A DNA stretch of 34,629 bases, taken from NCBI GenBank assembly GCA_027038555.1, contig JALVVX010000032.1, positions 1 through 34,629 on the forward strand, read 5' to 3'. This stretch comes from Nautiliaceae bacterium. GTDB lineage: Bacteria; Campylobacterota; Campylobacteria; Campylobacterales; Nautiliaceae. The notes beneath the pieces are model-generated. The model had not been told where the DNA came from and made no database searches. It saw only the letters and a list, made by a program, of their open reading frames with translations. The position numbers and the translations under genes are program-made. Shown here one piece after another: positions 7,478-14,758 of this stretch (positions are counted from its first letter, which is position 1; every line of letters starts with the position of its first letter).

Positions 7478-7498
7478 AAAAATGGAAAATTAAAAATG
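7478..7498 (+). repeat. Mini-ORF leader motif, copy 2
   Basis: AAAAATGGAAAATTAAAAATG ends at the start codon of the phosphorylase gene (7496-7498). It contains ATG GAA AAT TAA (7482-7493), a three-codon frame that stops two bases before the gene starts. Confidence 0.5.
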
Positions 7499-8053
7499 AA
7501 AAATGAAAAAATAGCAATCATTAGCTCAGGAAATAAAGAGATATTTAATTTTGCTATACCTATTGGTATTGGTCTTATTGACTCTGCAATAAACCTTACA
7601 AGACTCTGTCTTTTTGATAAACCCGATATGTTGATTTTTATCGGAAGTGCTGGAAGTTATGGTAAATTAAATATTTTTGAACTTATAGAAACTTCCACAG
7701 CATCAAATATTGAACATTGTTTTTTAAAAAAAGAGTGTTACACTCCTATTGATAACATAATTTCACTTAATGTTTCACGTGAAACAGTAATAAATTCATC
7801 AAACTATATTACACAAAGCAAATTAATTTCGAAAGCATATTTAAAATTAAATATTGATGCCGAAAATATGGAATTTTTCTCTGTTGTAAAAGTGGCAAAA
7901 GAATTTAATATTCCTGTAAAAGGAATTTTCGTAATTACAAATTATTGCTATGAAAATGCACATAAAGAATATATCAAAAATATAAAAAAAGCAAAAGAAA
8001 AACTCATACACTATTTAATAGATAAAAAAATCATAAAGGAAATAAATGGATAA
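7496..8053 (+). CDS. Purine nucleoside phosphorylase-like protein (HP1530-like)
   Basis: This 185-aa nucleoside phosphorylase/MTA-nucleosidase-fold protein would be expected to split purine nucleosides for salvage. Seen: the phosphate/base loop MLIFIGSAGSYGK (residues 45-57), a substrate-type AENMEFFSVVKVAKE motif (about 122-136) standing where the family has its Glu-Met-Glu, and FVITNYCYENAH near the end. It is shorter than standard 230-aa enzymes, resembling the reduced Campylobacterota form. Residues V93-T97 (VSRET) are encoded by a parS site. It overlaps rlmN by 8 bases. Confidence 0.75.
   Translation: MKNEKIAIISSGNKEIFNFAIPIGIGLIDSAINLTRLCLFDKPDMLIFIGSAGSYGKLNIFELIETSTASNIEHCFLKKECYTPIDNIISLNVSRETVINSSNYITQSKLISKAYLKLNIDAENMEFFSVVKVAKEFNIPVKGIFVITNYCYENAHKEYIKNIKKAKEKLIHYLIDKKIIKEING
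7771..7786. promoter_or_regulatory. parS: parS site 2, inside coding sequence
   Basis: A second perfect TGTTTCACGTGAAACA, 320 bases after the first and wholly inside the phosphorylase gene. In frame it reads GTT TCA CGT GAA ACA, residues V93-T97 (VSRET). The DNA site and the peptide are therefore under joint selection. I found no third copy in the window. Confidence 0.93.
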
Positions 8054-9125
8054 AAAAATATTTATGGATTATTTACCGGAAGATTTACTTAAAATGGGTA
8101 TTGAGCCAAAATTTAGGGTGAAACAATTATATAATTGGGTATACAGAAAATATGAAACTGATTTTGAAAAAATGCAAAACCTCCCAAAAGATTTAAGGTC
8201 AAGATTAAAAGAAGAATTTATTGTAAATCCGCTTGAAATGGTAAACCACGAAGTGGCAAGTGATGGAACGGAAAAATTTCTTTTTAAACTTCATGACAAT
8301 CATACGGTTGAGACAGTTTTAATTAAAATGAAAGATGAGCGAATCGAAAACGGAAAAGTAAAAGAAGCAAAATGGACTGTTTGTGTATCCACTCAGGTAG
8401 GATGTAAAGTAGGATGTGCTTTTTGTCTTACTGCAAAGGGAGGATTTGTAAGAAACTTGTCTGCCGGTGAAATTGTCGCTCAGGTATGGTTTATGAAAAA
8501 GTTTAAAAATTTTGATGAAAACAAAGCGTTAAACGTTGTCTATATGGGTATGGGAGAACCTCTTGATAATTATGATAATATGGTAAAAGCAATTAAAATT
8601 ATTTCTCATCCGGACGGACTTAACATATCGACAAGAAGACAGACTATTTCAACATCAGGTATTGCCCCTAAAATAGAAAAACTCGGAAAAGAAAATTTAG
8701 GAGTACAGCTTGCTATATCTCTTCATGCAGTAGACGATAAATTAAGAGAAGAACTCATTCCTCTAAATAAAGCCTACAATATCCAAAGCGTAATAGATGC
8801 AATCAGAAAATTTCCTGTTGATAAAAGAAAAAAAGTAATGTTTGAATATTTGGTTATTAAAGATGTAAATGATGATATAGCTTCGGCAAAAAAACTCGTA
8901 AAACTTTTAAATGGAATTCCAAGTAAAGTAAATCTTATCTATTTTAACCCGTATCCGGGAAGTCCTTATAACAGACCTGACGAAGAAACAATGAAAAAGT
9001 TTCAAAGATACCTGCTTGATAGAGGAATTACTTGTACGATAAGAGAGAGTAAAGGTATAGATATTTCAGCAGCATGCGGCCAGTTAAGGGAGAAGGAGTT
9101 AGTAGAAAGTAAAATAAAAGGATAA
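8046..9125 (+). CDS. rlmN: 23S rRNA/tRNA adenine-C2 methyltransferase RlmN
   Basis: This 359-aa radical SAM enzyme methylates C2 of A2503 in 23S rRNA and A37 in some tRNAs. The cluster ligands are C120, C124 and C127 in VGCKVGCAFCLTA. MGMGEPLDNY is the SAM-binding GEP motif. The methyl-carrier Cys is in SAACGQLREK near the C-terminus (about 346). The ATG overlaps the phosphorylase stop region, and a run of AAAGGAAATA just ahead serves as SD. Confidence 0.95.
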   Translation: MDKKIFMDYLPEDLLKMGIEPKFRVKQLYNWVYRKYETDFEKMQNLPKDLRSRLKEEFIVNPLEMVNHEVASDGTEKFLFKLHDNHTVETVLIKMKDERIENGKVKEAKWTVCVSTQVGCKVGCAFCLTAKGGFVRNLSAGEIVAQVWFMKKFKNFDENKALNVVYMGMGEPLDNYDNMVKAIKIISHPDGLNISTRRQTISTSGIAPKIEKLGKENLGVQLAISLHAVDDKLREELIPLNKAYNIQSVIDAIRKFPVDKRKKVMFEYLVIKDVNDDIASAKKLVKLLNGIPSKVNLIYFNPYPGSPYNRPDEETMKKFQRYLLDRGITCTIRESKGIDISAACGQLREKELVESKIKG

Positions 9126-9128
9126 AAA

Positions 9129-9464
9129 ATGGCTGAATTAAAATATGTTCCAGCAGGAATAAGACTTCATATAAAAGAAATATTTTATAAATTTACTGAT
9201 AATTTAGAAGAATATTACTATTTTCATTTTGAAGATATTCCAACAGGATTAAAAGCAGAAAAACTTTTAAAAAATGAAAATATAAAATCAATTCCCGTCC
9301 CGAATGAAATATTCAAAGAGTGTGGAGTGGCAATTTTAAGCAAAGAAAAAGATAAAATAAGAAACATTCTTAAAAAAAATAATATAAATTATGAAATATG
9401 GATAAAAGAAAAAGAATTTAAAAAAATTGAAGGAAATATAACAGCCAAAAGCTGTCAATTATAA
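9129..9464 (+). CDS. DUF3343 (putative Se/S carrier-like) protein
   Basis: This 111-aa protein has the DUF3343 core: YYYFHFEDIPTGLKAEKLLK followed by IPVPNEIFKECGVAILS with the conserved Cys (C65). The family is a small fold proposed to carry selenium or sulfur; direct evidence is thin. The C-terminal tail (residues 85-111) goes beyond the usual domain and ends in a second Cys. It starts three bases after rlmN with AAAGG ahead, so it is probably cotranscribed. Its last 10 bases overlap the convergent SurA-like gene. Confidence 0.7.
   Translation: MAELKYVPAGIRLHIKEIFYKFTDNLEEYYYFHFEDIPTGLKAEKLLKNENIKSIPVPNEIFKECGVAILSKEKDKIRNILKKNNINYEIWIKEKEFKKIEGNITAKSCQL
9441..9455. terminator. Weak hairpin between convergent genes
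   Basis: ACAGC, loop CAAAA, GCTGT at the ends of two converging genes, followed rightward by an AT-rich run with five T. A five-base stem is short, so terminator function is only plausible. Confidence 0.3.
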
Positions 9465-10270
9465 ATTTTTATATCGGCTCTGTTTTTTATTTTATCAAAA
9501 TATTCTTTTAATATTCCATTTCTTTTTTCTTGAATAAGTTTATTGGCAATTATATTTTTCACTTTATCAAAAGGTAAAATCACTCTACCCTCTTTTTTCG
9601 TAATATAATATGTGGAATATGAAAGACCTTCATTTATAATAGGTGTAAATGCACCCTCTTTTGTATTTTTAAAAAGATAAAGTTTATCAAGAGGAAGTTC
9701 ATTCCATTTGTAAATTTTTGTTTCATTTAAAATATTTTCATCGGTATAAAAAGGATTACTGTATAAACTTTTTAGTGATTGCGGATTTTTTGAAGTATAT
9801 TTTACCACTTGAATCGTATTGAAAATACTAAATTCATCTTTATGAGAATTATAGTAATTTTTTATTTCATCAGGAGTAATTTTGAGTTTTGCATTTACTA
9901 TATTAGCAAAAAGTTTTTGTTTAAGTAAATCTTGTTTTAATTTTGCTTTAAATTTTTGAAGCTCTCCTCTTTGCGTTAAAATATTTTTAAATTCAAAAAG
10001 AGTCAAATTATTTCTTTTTGCAATTTTATCCATTGCCTCATCGATTTCATAATCATCAACACTGATACCTCTTTTTTTGATTTCACTATCAATTAGTTTT
10101 TGGTCGATTAAAAAATTAAGTGTTTTGTTTGGAGGAAGATTTAATTTTTTCGAAGTCTTTTCAATATCATAAGAGGTAATAGGTTCGCCGTTTACGCTTG
10201 CCACTACCTTATCAACAATTTTCGCCTCTAATGAAAGAGTAAGTAAAAAAGCTAAAAATAATTTTTTCAT
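9455..10270 (-). CDS. SurA-like periplasmic chaperone/peptidyl-prolyl isomerase
   Basis: This 271-aa protein has a signal peptide MKKLFLAFLLTLSLEA (cleavage after about residue 16). The SurA-type N-terminal helical domain follows: KVVASVNGEPITSYDIEKT, a second helix pair LIDQKLIDSEIKKRGISVDDYEIDEAM in two steps, and EIKNYYNSHKDEF leading into a PPIase-type region (about 150-235). Parvulin signature residues are not obvious, so chaperone activity is more secure than isomerase activity. It would help outer-membrane proteins fold in the periplasm. A hairpin and extended -10 lie directly upstream, after tpx. Confidence 0.75.
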   Translation of the reverse strand: MKKLFLAFLLTLSLEAKIVDKVVASVNGEPITSYDIEKTSKKLNLPPNKTLNFLIDQKLIDSEIKKRGISVDDYEIDEAMDKIAKRNNLTLFEFKNILTQRGELQKFKAKLKQDLLKQKLFANIVNAKLKITPDEIKNYYNSHKDEFSIFNTIQVVKYTSKNPQSLKSLYSNPFYTDENILNETKIYKWNELPLDKLYLFKNTKEGAFTPIINEGLSYSTYYITKKEGRVILPFDKVKNIIANKLIQEKRNGILKEYFDKIKNRADIKIYN

Positions 10271-10271
10271 T

Positions 10272-10293
10272 AATTCCCTTTTTAAAGGGAATT
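10272..10293. promoter_or_regulatory. Perfect inverted repeat over the SurA-like gene's ribosome site
   Basis: AATTCCCTTT-TT-AAAGGGAATT is a perfect 10-base inverted repeat. Read leftward, its second arm AAAGGGAATT ends just before the ATG at 10270 and contains the SD AGGG, so a full transcript reading through from tpx would hide it. It could also act as a terminator for tpx. Confidence 0.45.
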
Positions 10294-10299
10294 ATATCA
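10291..10299 (-). promoter_or_regulatory. Extended -10 promoter of the SurA-like gene
   Basis: Read leftward this is TGATATAAT, partly overlapping the inverted repeat. A start about seven bases on would fall inside the hairpin, so a transcript from here would lack the first arm and leave the ribosome site open, unlike read-through from tpx. Confidence 0.5.
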
Positions 10300-10308
10300 A
10301 AGAAGGGC

Positions 10309-10827
10309 TTATTTAGAAGCCGCTTCTTTAAGTGCAGCAAGTGCCGCTTCGTAATTAGGCTCTTCCGTAATTTCAGGAACAAGTTCTTTATATGCTACTT
10401 TTCCGTCTTTGCCAACTACAAAAATAGCTCTTGCGCTAAGACCTCTAAGCGGACCTTCTGCTATTAAAGTTCCGTATTGAGTTGAGAAACATTTTTCTCT
10501 GTAATCACTTAAAACTTGAAGATTTTCAACACCTTCTGTTGAACAAAATCTTTTAGCCGCAAACGGTAAATCCATAGATACCACACATACTGCCGCATTT
10601 TCAACTTTTGCCGCTTCTTCGTTGAATTTTCTTGTTTCAGTTGCACATACAGGTGTATCAAGGCTTGGAACTGCAATAATTAATTGAGCTTTATCGCTTG
10701 CTCCACCAATAGTTACTTCTTCAAGTGCTGTATTTGGCAAAGTTACAACCGGAGCTTTATCTCCTACATTTACCTGATTTCCGTAAAGCGCTACGTCGTT
10801 TCCTTTTAATTTTGTTGTTACTGGCAT
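10309..10827 (-). CDS. tpx: Thiol peroxidase Tpx
   Basis: This 172-aa atypical 2-Cys peroxiredoxin reduces hydroperoxides using thioredoxin. The peroxidatic Cys is C61 in PSLDTPVCATETRKF and the resolving Cys is C95 in AKRFCSTEGV; the Thr (T58) three residues before C61 completes the active site. The frame is open further upstream, but ATG at 10827 has AGGAGG seven bases ahead and gives the usual MPVTTKLKGN start. It has its own promoter (TGTTATACT) and is followed by the SurA-like gene. Confidence 0.95.
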   Translation of the reverse strand: MPVTTKLKGNDVALYGNQVNVGDKAPVVTLPNTALEEVTIGGASDKAQLIIAVPSLDTPVCATETRKFNEEAAKVENAAVCVVSMDLPFAAKRFCSTEGVENLQVLSDYREKCFSTQYGTLIAEGPLRGLSARAIFVVGKDGKVAYKELVPEITEEPNYEAALAALKEAASK

Positions 10828-10848
10828 AGAGCCTCCTTTTTTATTTGG

Positions 10849-10857
10849 AGTATAACA
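10849..10857 (-). promoter_or_regulatory. Extended -10 promoter of tpx
   Basis: Read leftward this is TGTTATACT, 21 bases ahead of the tpx start, followed by AAAAAAGGAGG. It fits TGnTATAAT with one change. Confidence 0.5.
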
Positions 10858-10913
10858 TACCACTTATTAATAAAAGATTAAATTTATCCTATTTAAAACA
10901 AAATGTTACTTTT

Positions 10914-11642
10914 TTACACTTCTTTTATAAAAGCATCAAAAGTATTTTTTACTTTCCCTTTAAAATAAAGTCTGTTGTTACGAATAGTAATAATGAGTTC
11001 CTCCCCGCTTTTCGGATATACTTTTACACTATCTCCAATAAGTCCAGCTTCTCTTGCTTTTAAAAAACTTGCACACATACCTGTCCCGCATGCAAGAGTT
11101 TCATCTTCCACTCCTCTTTCGTATGTCCTGACATATAATTTGCCATCTTTTACATCCGCAACATTTACATTTGCATTGTATTTATTTCTTAATTCCCTAC
11201 ACTCATTTACATCAAATGTGTCCAAATTATCGATTTTTACAAGGTGAGGCACTCCCGTATCAAATAAAGACCATTCTCCATAATCCCCTATTCTTTTGTA
11301 AGGTGTAAGCTGAGATTCTACAATATCCCCGTCAACCTCAGCTTCTATAATACCGGCAAGTGTTAAAAATTTCATTTTTGCAGGTGCGAGATTATTTGTA
11401 TAAGCATAATGGGCAGCCGCCCTGCTCCCGTTACCGCACATTTCAGCTTCACTTCCATCGGCATTATAAAACTGCCATTCAAAATCATATTCATTATGAG
11501 GCAGTATTACAATAAGTCCGTCAGCCCCTACTCCGTTAAACCTGTTACAAAGTTTTTTAGCTAATTCGCTTCTGTTTTCTTTTTTGAAAGTATGAAAAAT
11601 TACAAAATCATTACCGCTTGCAGAATATTTTGAAACTGTCAT
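10914..11642 (-). CDS. dapF: Diaminopimelate epimerase DapF
   Basis: This 242-aa enzyme interconverts LL- and meso-diaminopimelate for lysine and peptidoglycan synthesis. Its two catalytic Cys are C69 in SEAEMCGNGSR and C185 in TLACGTGMC, each in the canonical loop, and the N-terminal SASGNDFVIFH strand is also typical. It is slightly shorter than the roughly 275-aa enterobacterial enzyme, with shortened loops as seen in Campylobacterota. It is divergent from kdsA, sharing a 43-base promoter region. A weak TTAACC precedes its ATG in place of a strong SD. Confidence 0.95.
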   Translation of the reverse strand: MTVSKYSASGNDFVIFHTFKKENRSELAKKLCNRFNGVGADGLIVILPHNEYDFEWQFYNADGSEAEMCGNGSRAAAHYAYTNNLAPAKMKFLTLAGIIEAEVDGDIVESQLTPYKRIGDYGEWSLFDTGVPHLVKIDNLDTFDVNECRELRNKYNANVNVADVKDGKLYVRTYERGVEDETLACGTGMCASFLKAREAGLIGDSVKVYPKSGEELIITIRNNRLYFKGKVKNTFDAFIKEV

Positions 11643-11659
11643 AGTTAACCTTTTTTAGT

Positions 11660-11671
11660 TATAATTATAAT
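11660..11671. promoter_or_regulatory. Divergent -10 elements for dapF and kdsA
   Basis: TATAATTATAAT reads as two tandem -10 hexamers rightward (kdsA). The same stretch holds TATAAT leftward at 11664-11669 (dapF). Each is followed by a short run and AAAAAAGG. Only one direction can be occupied at a time, so the two genes may compete for polymerase. Confidence 0.5.
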
Positions 11672-11685
11672 AAAAAAGGCAAAAA

Positions 11686-12471
11686 ATGATTTTAATAGCA
11701 GGTCCTTGTGTGATTGAAAGTAAAGAGCAGATTTTTAAAATTGCCGAATATCTAAAACCTTACAGTGAAAAATACGACTTTTATTTTAAGGCAAGTTATG
11801 ACAAGGCAAACAGAACTTCACTTGACAGTTACAGAGGTCCGGGAATTGATAAAGGGCTTGAAATTTTAAACGAAGTAAAAGAAAAATTTGGATATAAACT
11901 TTTAACAGACGTGCATGAAACCTGGCAGGTAAGTAAAGCTGCCGAAGTTGTAGACGTTTTACAAATACCGGCTTTTCTTTGCAGACAGACGGATTTGCTG
12001 GTAGAAGCGGCTAAAACGGATAAAATCGTAAACATCAAAAAGGGACAGTTTATGAACCCTAATGATATGAAATATTCGGTACTTAAAGTTCTAAAAACCA
12101 GAGGATGTGATGAGGTAAATTATGAAAATGCCAAAAAACACGGGGTATGGCTGACTGAGAGAGGTACGACATTTGGATACGGAAATTTAGTAGTCGATAT
12201 GAGAAGTCTTTATATTATGAGAGAGTTTGCACCAGTTGTTTTTGATGCGACTCACAGCGTTCAAATGCCAGGAGGCGCAGGCGGTAAAAGCAGCGGAAAA
12301 AGGGAATATGTAAAACCTCTAAGCCGTGCGGCGGCGGCTGTGGGGATAGACGGCTTTTTCTTTGAAACTCATTATAATCCAAATGAAGCTTTGAGTGACG
12401 GACCTAATATGATAACACCCGATATGCTTGAAGATGTTTTAAAAGATATTGAATGTATAAACAAATGCTAA
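11686..12471 (+). CDS. kdsA: 3-deoxy-D-manno-octulosonate 8-phosphate synthase KdsA
   Basis: This 261-aa enzyme condenses phosphoenolpyruvate with arabinose 5-phosphate to form Kdo-8-phosphate for the lipopolysaccharide inner core. Signature stretches are [10 protein letters not shown] (residues 3-12), [12 protein letters not shown] (with the PEP/A5P loop), GQFMNPNDM, and [12 protein letters not shown]7 in GPCVIE corresponds to the metal-site Cys, so the metal-dependent class is possible. It leads a rightward operon with ribH, a small membrane protein and nusB. Confidence 0.95.
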   Translation: MILIAGPCVIESKEQIFKIAEYLKPYSEKYDFYFKASYDKANRTSLDSYRGPGIDKGLEILNEVKEKFGYKLLTDVHETWQVSKAAEVVDVLQIPAFLCRQTDLLVEAAKTDKIVNIKKGQFMNPNDMKYSVLKVLKTRGCDEVNYENAKKHGVWLTERGTTFGYGNLVVDMRSLYIMREFAPVVFDATHSVQMPGGAGGKSSGKREYVKPLSRAAAAVGIDGFFFETHYNPNEALSDGPNMITPDMLEDVLKDIECINKC

Positions 12472-12483
12472 AAGGAGAAATGT

Positions 12484-12948
12484 ATGAATCTAATTGAAGG
12501 AAATTTAAAACTTGAAGGAATTGAAAAGGTTACAATAATTGCCAGCAGATTTAACCATCTTATAACTGACAGACTTATCGAAGGTGCAAAAGATGCATTC
12601 GTAAGAAACGGTGGAAATGAAAAATATTTGGATCTTGTTTTGGTACCGGGAGCATTTGAAATACCGTTTGCATTAAAAAGAGTTCTTAAAAAAGGTTATT
12701 ATGACGGGGTAGTATGTCTTGGAGCAGTAATAAGAGGGGCGACACCACATTTTGATTATGTTGCGGCAGAGGCTACAAAAGGTATAGCTAATACAACTTT
12801 AAACTTTGACACGCCGGTGACATTCGGTCTTTTGACAACTGACACAATTGAACAGGCAATTGAAAGGGCCGGTACAAAAGCCGGTAACAAAGGCTTTGAA
12901 GCAATGACAGGTTTAATTGAAATGATAAATCTATATAAAGTTTTATGA
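12484..12948 (+). CDS. ribH: 6,7-dimethyl-8-ribityllumazine synthase RibH
   Basis: This 154-aa enzyme makes the lumazine precursor of riboflavin from 5-amino-ribitylaminouracil and dihydroxybutanone phosphate. [12 protein letters not shown] gives the aromatic and Asn substrate site (F23, N24), [10 protein letters not shown] the ribityl-binding loop, [16 protein letters not shown] the phosphate and catalytic His region (H89), and [12 protein letters not shown] the closing strand. Length is typical of icosahedral or pentameric forms. The SD AAAGGAGAAATGT lies ahead of the ATG, 12 bases after kdsA. Kds-rib-nusB neighbourhoods are common in Campylobacterota. Confidence 0.95.
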   Translation: MNLIEGNLKLEGIEKVTIIASRFNHLITDRLIEGAKDAFVRNGGNEKYLDLVLVPGAFEIPFALKRVLKKGYYDGVVCLGAVIRGATPHFDYVAAEATKGIANTTLNFDTPVTFGLLTTDTIEQAIERAGTKAGNKGFEAMTGLIEMINLYKVL

Positions 12949-13145
12949 AATTCAAATTTGATTTAAAAAACAAACTTGATTTGGCTATTGTTATCAGCGG
13001 TATGATATTAGTGTTAACAGGAGCTTTTTTGAGATTTTTTAAATACTTTTTCGAGCCTATTACACTTGAAAAAGTCACTTACGCTTTAATTCCCGAAACA
13101 TTAATTTTTTTGGGATTATTAGCTTATAAAATATGGAGGATATAA
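12945..13145 (+). CDS. Small two-helix membrane protein
   Basis: This 66-aa protein has a charged N-terminus ([11 protein letters not shown]) and two hydrophobic segments, about residues 13-31 and 46-62, separated by a short loop with FFEPITLEK. Its ATG overlaps the ribH stop by 4 bases and its TAA shares one base with the nusB ATG. The coupling on both sides argues that it is translated. No family is recognised. It probably sits in the inner membrane. Confidence 0.7.
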   Translation: MKFKFDLKNKLDLAIVISGMILVLTGAFLRFFKYFFEPITLEKVTYALIPETLIFLGLLAYKIWRI

Positions 13146-13549
13146 TGGCAACAATAACACATGCAAGAGAAGCGGTGGTTCAAACCCTTTATGCGCTTGA
13201 ACAGGGTAACGACCAGGCGATAGAACAATTTGACGAATTACTCAAAGAAAAAAAGATAAGAAATAAAAAAGCAGAATTTGCAAAAGAGCTTTTAAAAGGT
13301 GTACTTAAACATAAAGATGAAATAGACAAAATTATAAAAGAGCATCTTATCGATTGGAATTTTGATAGGCTTGATAAAATTGACAAACAGATTTTAAGGC
13401 TTGGGGTATATGAGCTTAAATATACAGATACGCCATTTCAAATAATAATAGACGAAGCTGTAAAAATAGCAAAAAACTTCTCAGAAGACAAAGCAAAAAG
13501 TTTTATTAACGGTATACTTGACAGGGTTGCAAAAGAAGTAAGGGCTTAA
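13145..13549 (+). CDS. nusB: Transcription antitermination factor NusB
   Basis: This 134-aa all-helical protein works with NusE (S10) at boxA of rRNA operons. Typical segments are REAVVQTLYALEQG (residues 6-19), then WNFDRLDKIDKQILRLGVYEL in the middle, and IIIDEAVKIAKNFS with SFINGILDRVAKE at the end. An in-frame ATG lies four codons earlier, but GGAGG directly ahead of ATG 13145 identifies this one as the start. It follows ribH and the small membrane gene and ends in a hairpin shared with the opposite gene. Confidence 0.93.
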   Translation: MATITHAREAVVQTLYALEQGNDQAIEQFDELLKEKKIRNKKAEFAKELLKGVLKHKDEIDKIIKEHLIDWNFDRLDKIDKQILRLGVYELKYTDTPFQIIIDEAVKIAKNFSEDKAKSFINGILDRVAKEVRA

Positions 13550-13559
13550 TCCCCTACTT
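13536..13559. terminator. Candidate bidirectional terminator holding both stop codons
   Basis: AAGTA-A-GGG, loop CTTAAT, CCC-C-TACTT forms a nine-position stem with one mismatch. The nusB stop lies in the loop and the stop of the opposing gene lies in the right arm. T-rich sequence follows on both strands only loosely, so efficiency is uncertain. Confidence 0.45.
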
Positions 13560-14027
13560 TAATATTTCAGGCTTAAATTCATCTATCAATTTGTTTTTAT
13601 CTATTTTTAATAAATCTTTTTTAACAATTCTGAATATTTTATTTTTATTTTTTACTTTTTCTAAAATATCATCGGCTACAATCTGCGGCAGTGATAAAAA
13701 TACTTTTTTATCTCCAAATTCATCAATTAACATATCTATATCTTCCGCTACACATTTTACCGCTTCTTTATATATTTCATCTTTAAGATTATGTTTTTCC
13801 CCGCTTGCGGCTCTGTTTAAAAATCCTGCTTTTTTAACTCCTTCATCAACTCCTGTTATCAAATCGTTAAGCTTTTTATGTGCGTGAACTATATCAATGG
13901 CTTTAATTAAATCAAGTTTAACTTCATTTGGTTTAAGACCGGCTTCCGCTTCTGGTGTGCGAGGATTAGCTTTGTATGCTTTTATTTCTCCAAGAGATGC
14001 AACAATTACCAAATCTCCAACTTTCAT
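13554..14027 (-). CDS. baeRF/host-attachment-like protein (tentative)
   Basis: This 157-aa protein opens with the strand MKVGDLVIVASLGEIKAYKA, resembling the start of the Host_attach/baeRF domain (release-factor eRF1-like fold), where a conserved strand is followed by a short loop and acidic residues. Later it has GFLNRAASGEKHNLKDEIYKE and a strand KKVFLSLPQIVADDILE, like the SAPPRFLG-type segment of that family. The cellular role of the family is unclear; the name does not imply a proven function. It has AGGAG ahead of the ATG and its own -10. Assignment is by pattern only. Confidence 0.5.
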   Translation of the reverse strand: MKVGDLVIVASLGEIKAYKANPRTPEAEAGLKPNEVKLDLIKAIDIVHAHKKLNDLITGVDEGVKKAGFLNRAASGEKHNLKDEIYKEAVKCVAEDIDMLIDEFGDKKVFLSLPQIVADDILEKVKNKNKIFRIVKKDLLKIDKNKLIDEFKPEILK

Positions 14028-14046
14028 TTCCTACTCCTTTTTTTTT

Positions 14047-14052
14047 ATTATA
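14047..14052 (-). promoter_or_regulatory. Candidate -10 for the baeRF-like gene
   Basis: Read leftward this is TATAAT, 19 bases ahead of the start, followed by a long A run and GGAG. The rest of the 14028-14138 gap is AT-rich with nothing else recognisable. Confidence 0.4.
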
Positions 14053-14138
14053 ACTGAAAATTTCGGTAAATGTAAATTTTTAAATATAAAACTATTACAA
14101 AAGGTTAATATACAAATCAAATTATAATTCTTACAAAA

Positions 14139-14606
14139 TCAAAAATTTTTAATCCTTTGTGCATGCGTCAGGGCGACTGCAATCGCGTCTGTAATATCAA
14201 GCGGTTTAATTTCGCCTTTAAGTCCCAAAATCCTTTTAACCATAAATGCAACCTGCTCTTTTTTGGCTTTTCCATTACCAGTCACCGCTTTTTTGACCTG
14301 CAAAGGAGTATATTCGGCAAAATTGCCATGCTTTTGTAAAATCCTAAGAGAAAGAGCTCCTCTAAACTGAGCAAGTTTAAGCACAGTCTTAGGATTATAG
14401 GCATAAAATATATCTTCAATAGCTACTTCATCAATATCATCACTTAAAATCATATCAAGCCCTTCTATAAGCTGGGTCAGTTGGTATTGAAGAACTTTTT
14501 CGGTAATTTTTATAAATCCTGCATCAATAAGATGAATTTTAGGAACAGTTTCTATTATTGCGTAACCGCATCTTATTGTTCCGGGGTCAATTCCAAGTAT
14601 TTTCAT
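14139..14606 (-). CDS. ruvC: Holliday junction resolvase RuvC
   Basis: This 155-aa endonuclease cuts Holliday junctions in the RuvABC pathway. The four catalytic acids are visible: D7 in ILGIDPGT, E64 in VAIEDIFY, and D137 and D140 in [27 protein letters not shown] is the conserved DNA-contact loop. It runs away from dnaA, and its upstream region is the DnaA-box cluster, so origin binding could affect its transcription. Confidence 0.95.
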   Translation of the reverse strand: MKILGIDPGTIRCGYAIIETVPKIHLIDAGFIKITEKVLQYQLTQLIEGLDMILSDDIDEVAIEDIFYAYNPKTVLKLAQFRGALSLRILQKHGNFAEYTPLQVKKAVTGNGKAKKEQVAFMVKRILGLKGEIKPLDITDAIAVALTHAQRIKNF

Positions 14607-14624
14607 TCATACTTCTTTCAATAT

Positions 14625-14746
14625 TTTTTCACATTTAATTCACTATGTGAATAACTATGATAGACATTTTAAAAAGGTTATGTTAAAATAATATTCACAT
14701 AAGTATTCACCGTAATTTCACATATGTGAAAAATAAACTATTCACA
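14625..14746. other. oriC: Origin part 1: DnaA-box cluster between ruvC and dnaA
   Basis: Boxes close to TTATTCACA are dense here. The exact match is on the minus strand at 14646-14654. Near matches are TTTTTCACA 14625-14633, ATATTCACA 14691-14699, GTATTCACC 14703-14711, AATTTCACA 14714-14722, TTTTTCACA on the minus strand 14725-14733, and CTATTCACA 14738-14746. A TGTTAAAAT extended -10 (14681-14689) lies among them and probably drives dnaA, so DnaA may repress its own gene. In Helicobacter the origin is bipartite around dnaA, and this fits. Confidence 0.8.
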
Positions 14747-14758
14747 AAAGGTATACAT

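Noticed and set aside
11643-11685. Palindromic TATAATTATAAT as an operator
   Set aside because: The symmetry is explained by overlapping divergent -10 elements, and no longer flanking symmetry supports a binding site.
14726-14758. Upstream GTG start for dnaA, adding 11 residues
   Set aside because: GTG 14726 has no ribosome site and lies inside a DnaA box. TTG 14759 has AAAAGG at good spacing and gives the usual N-terminus.
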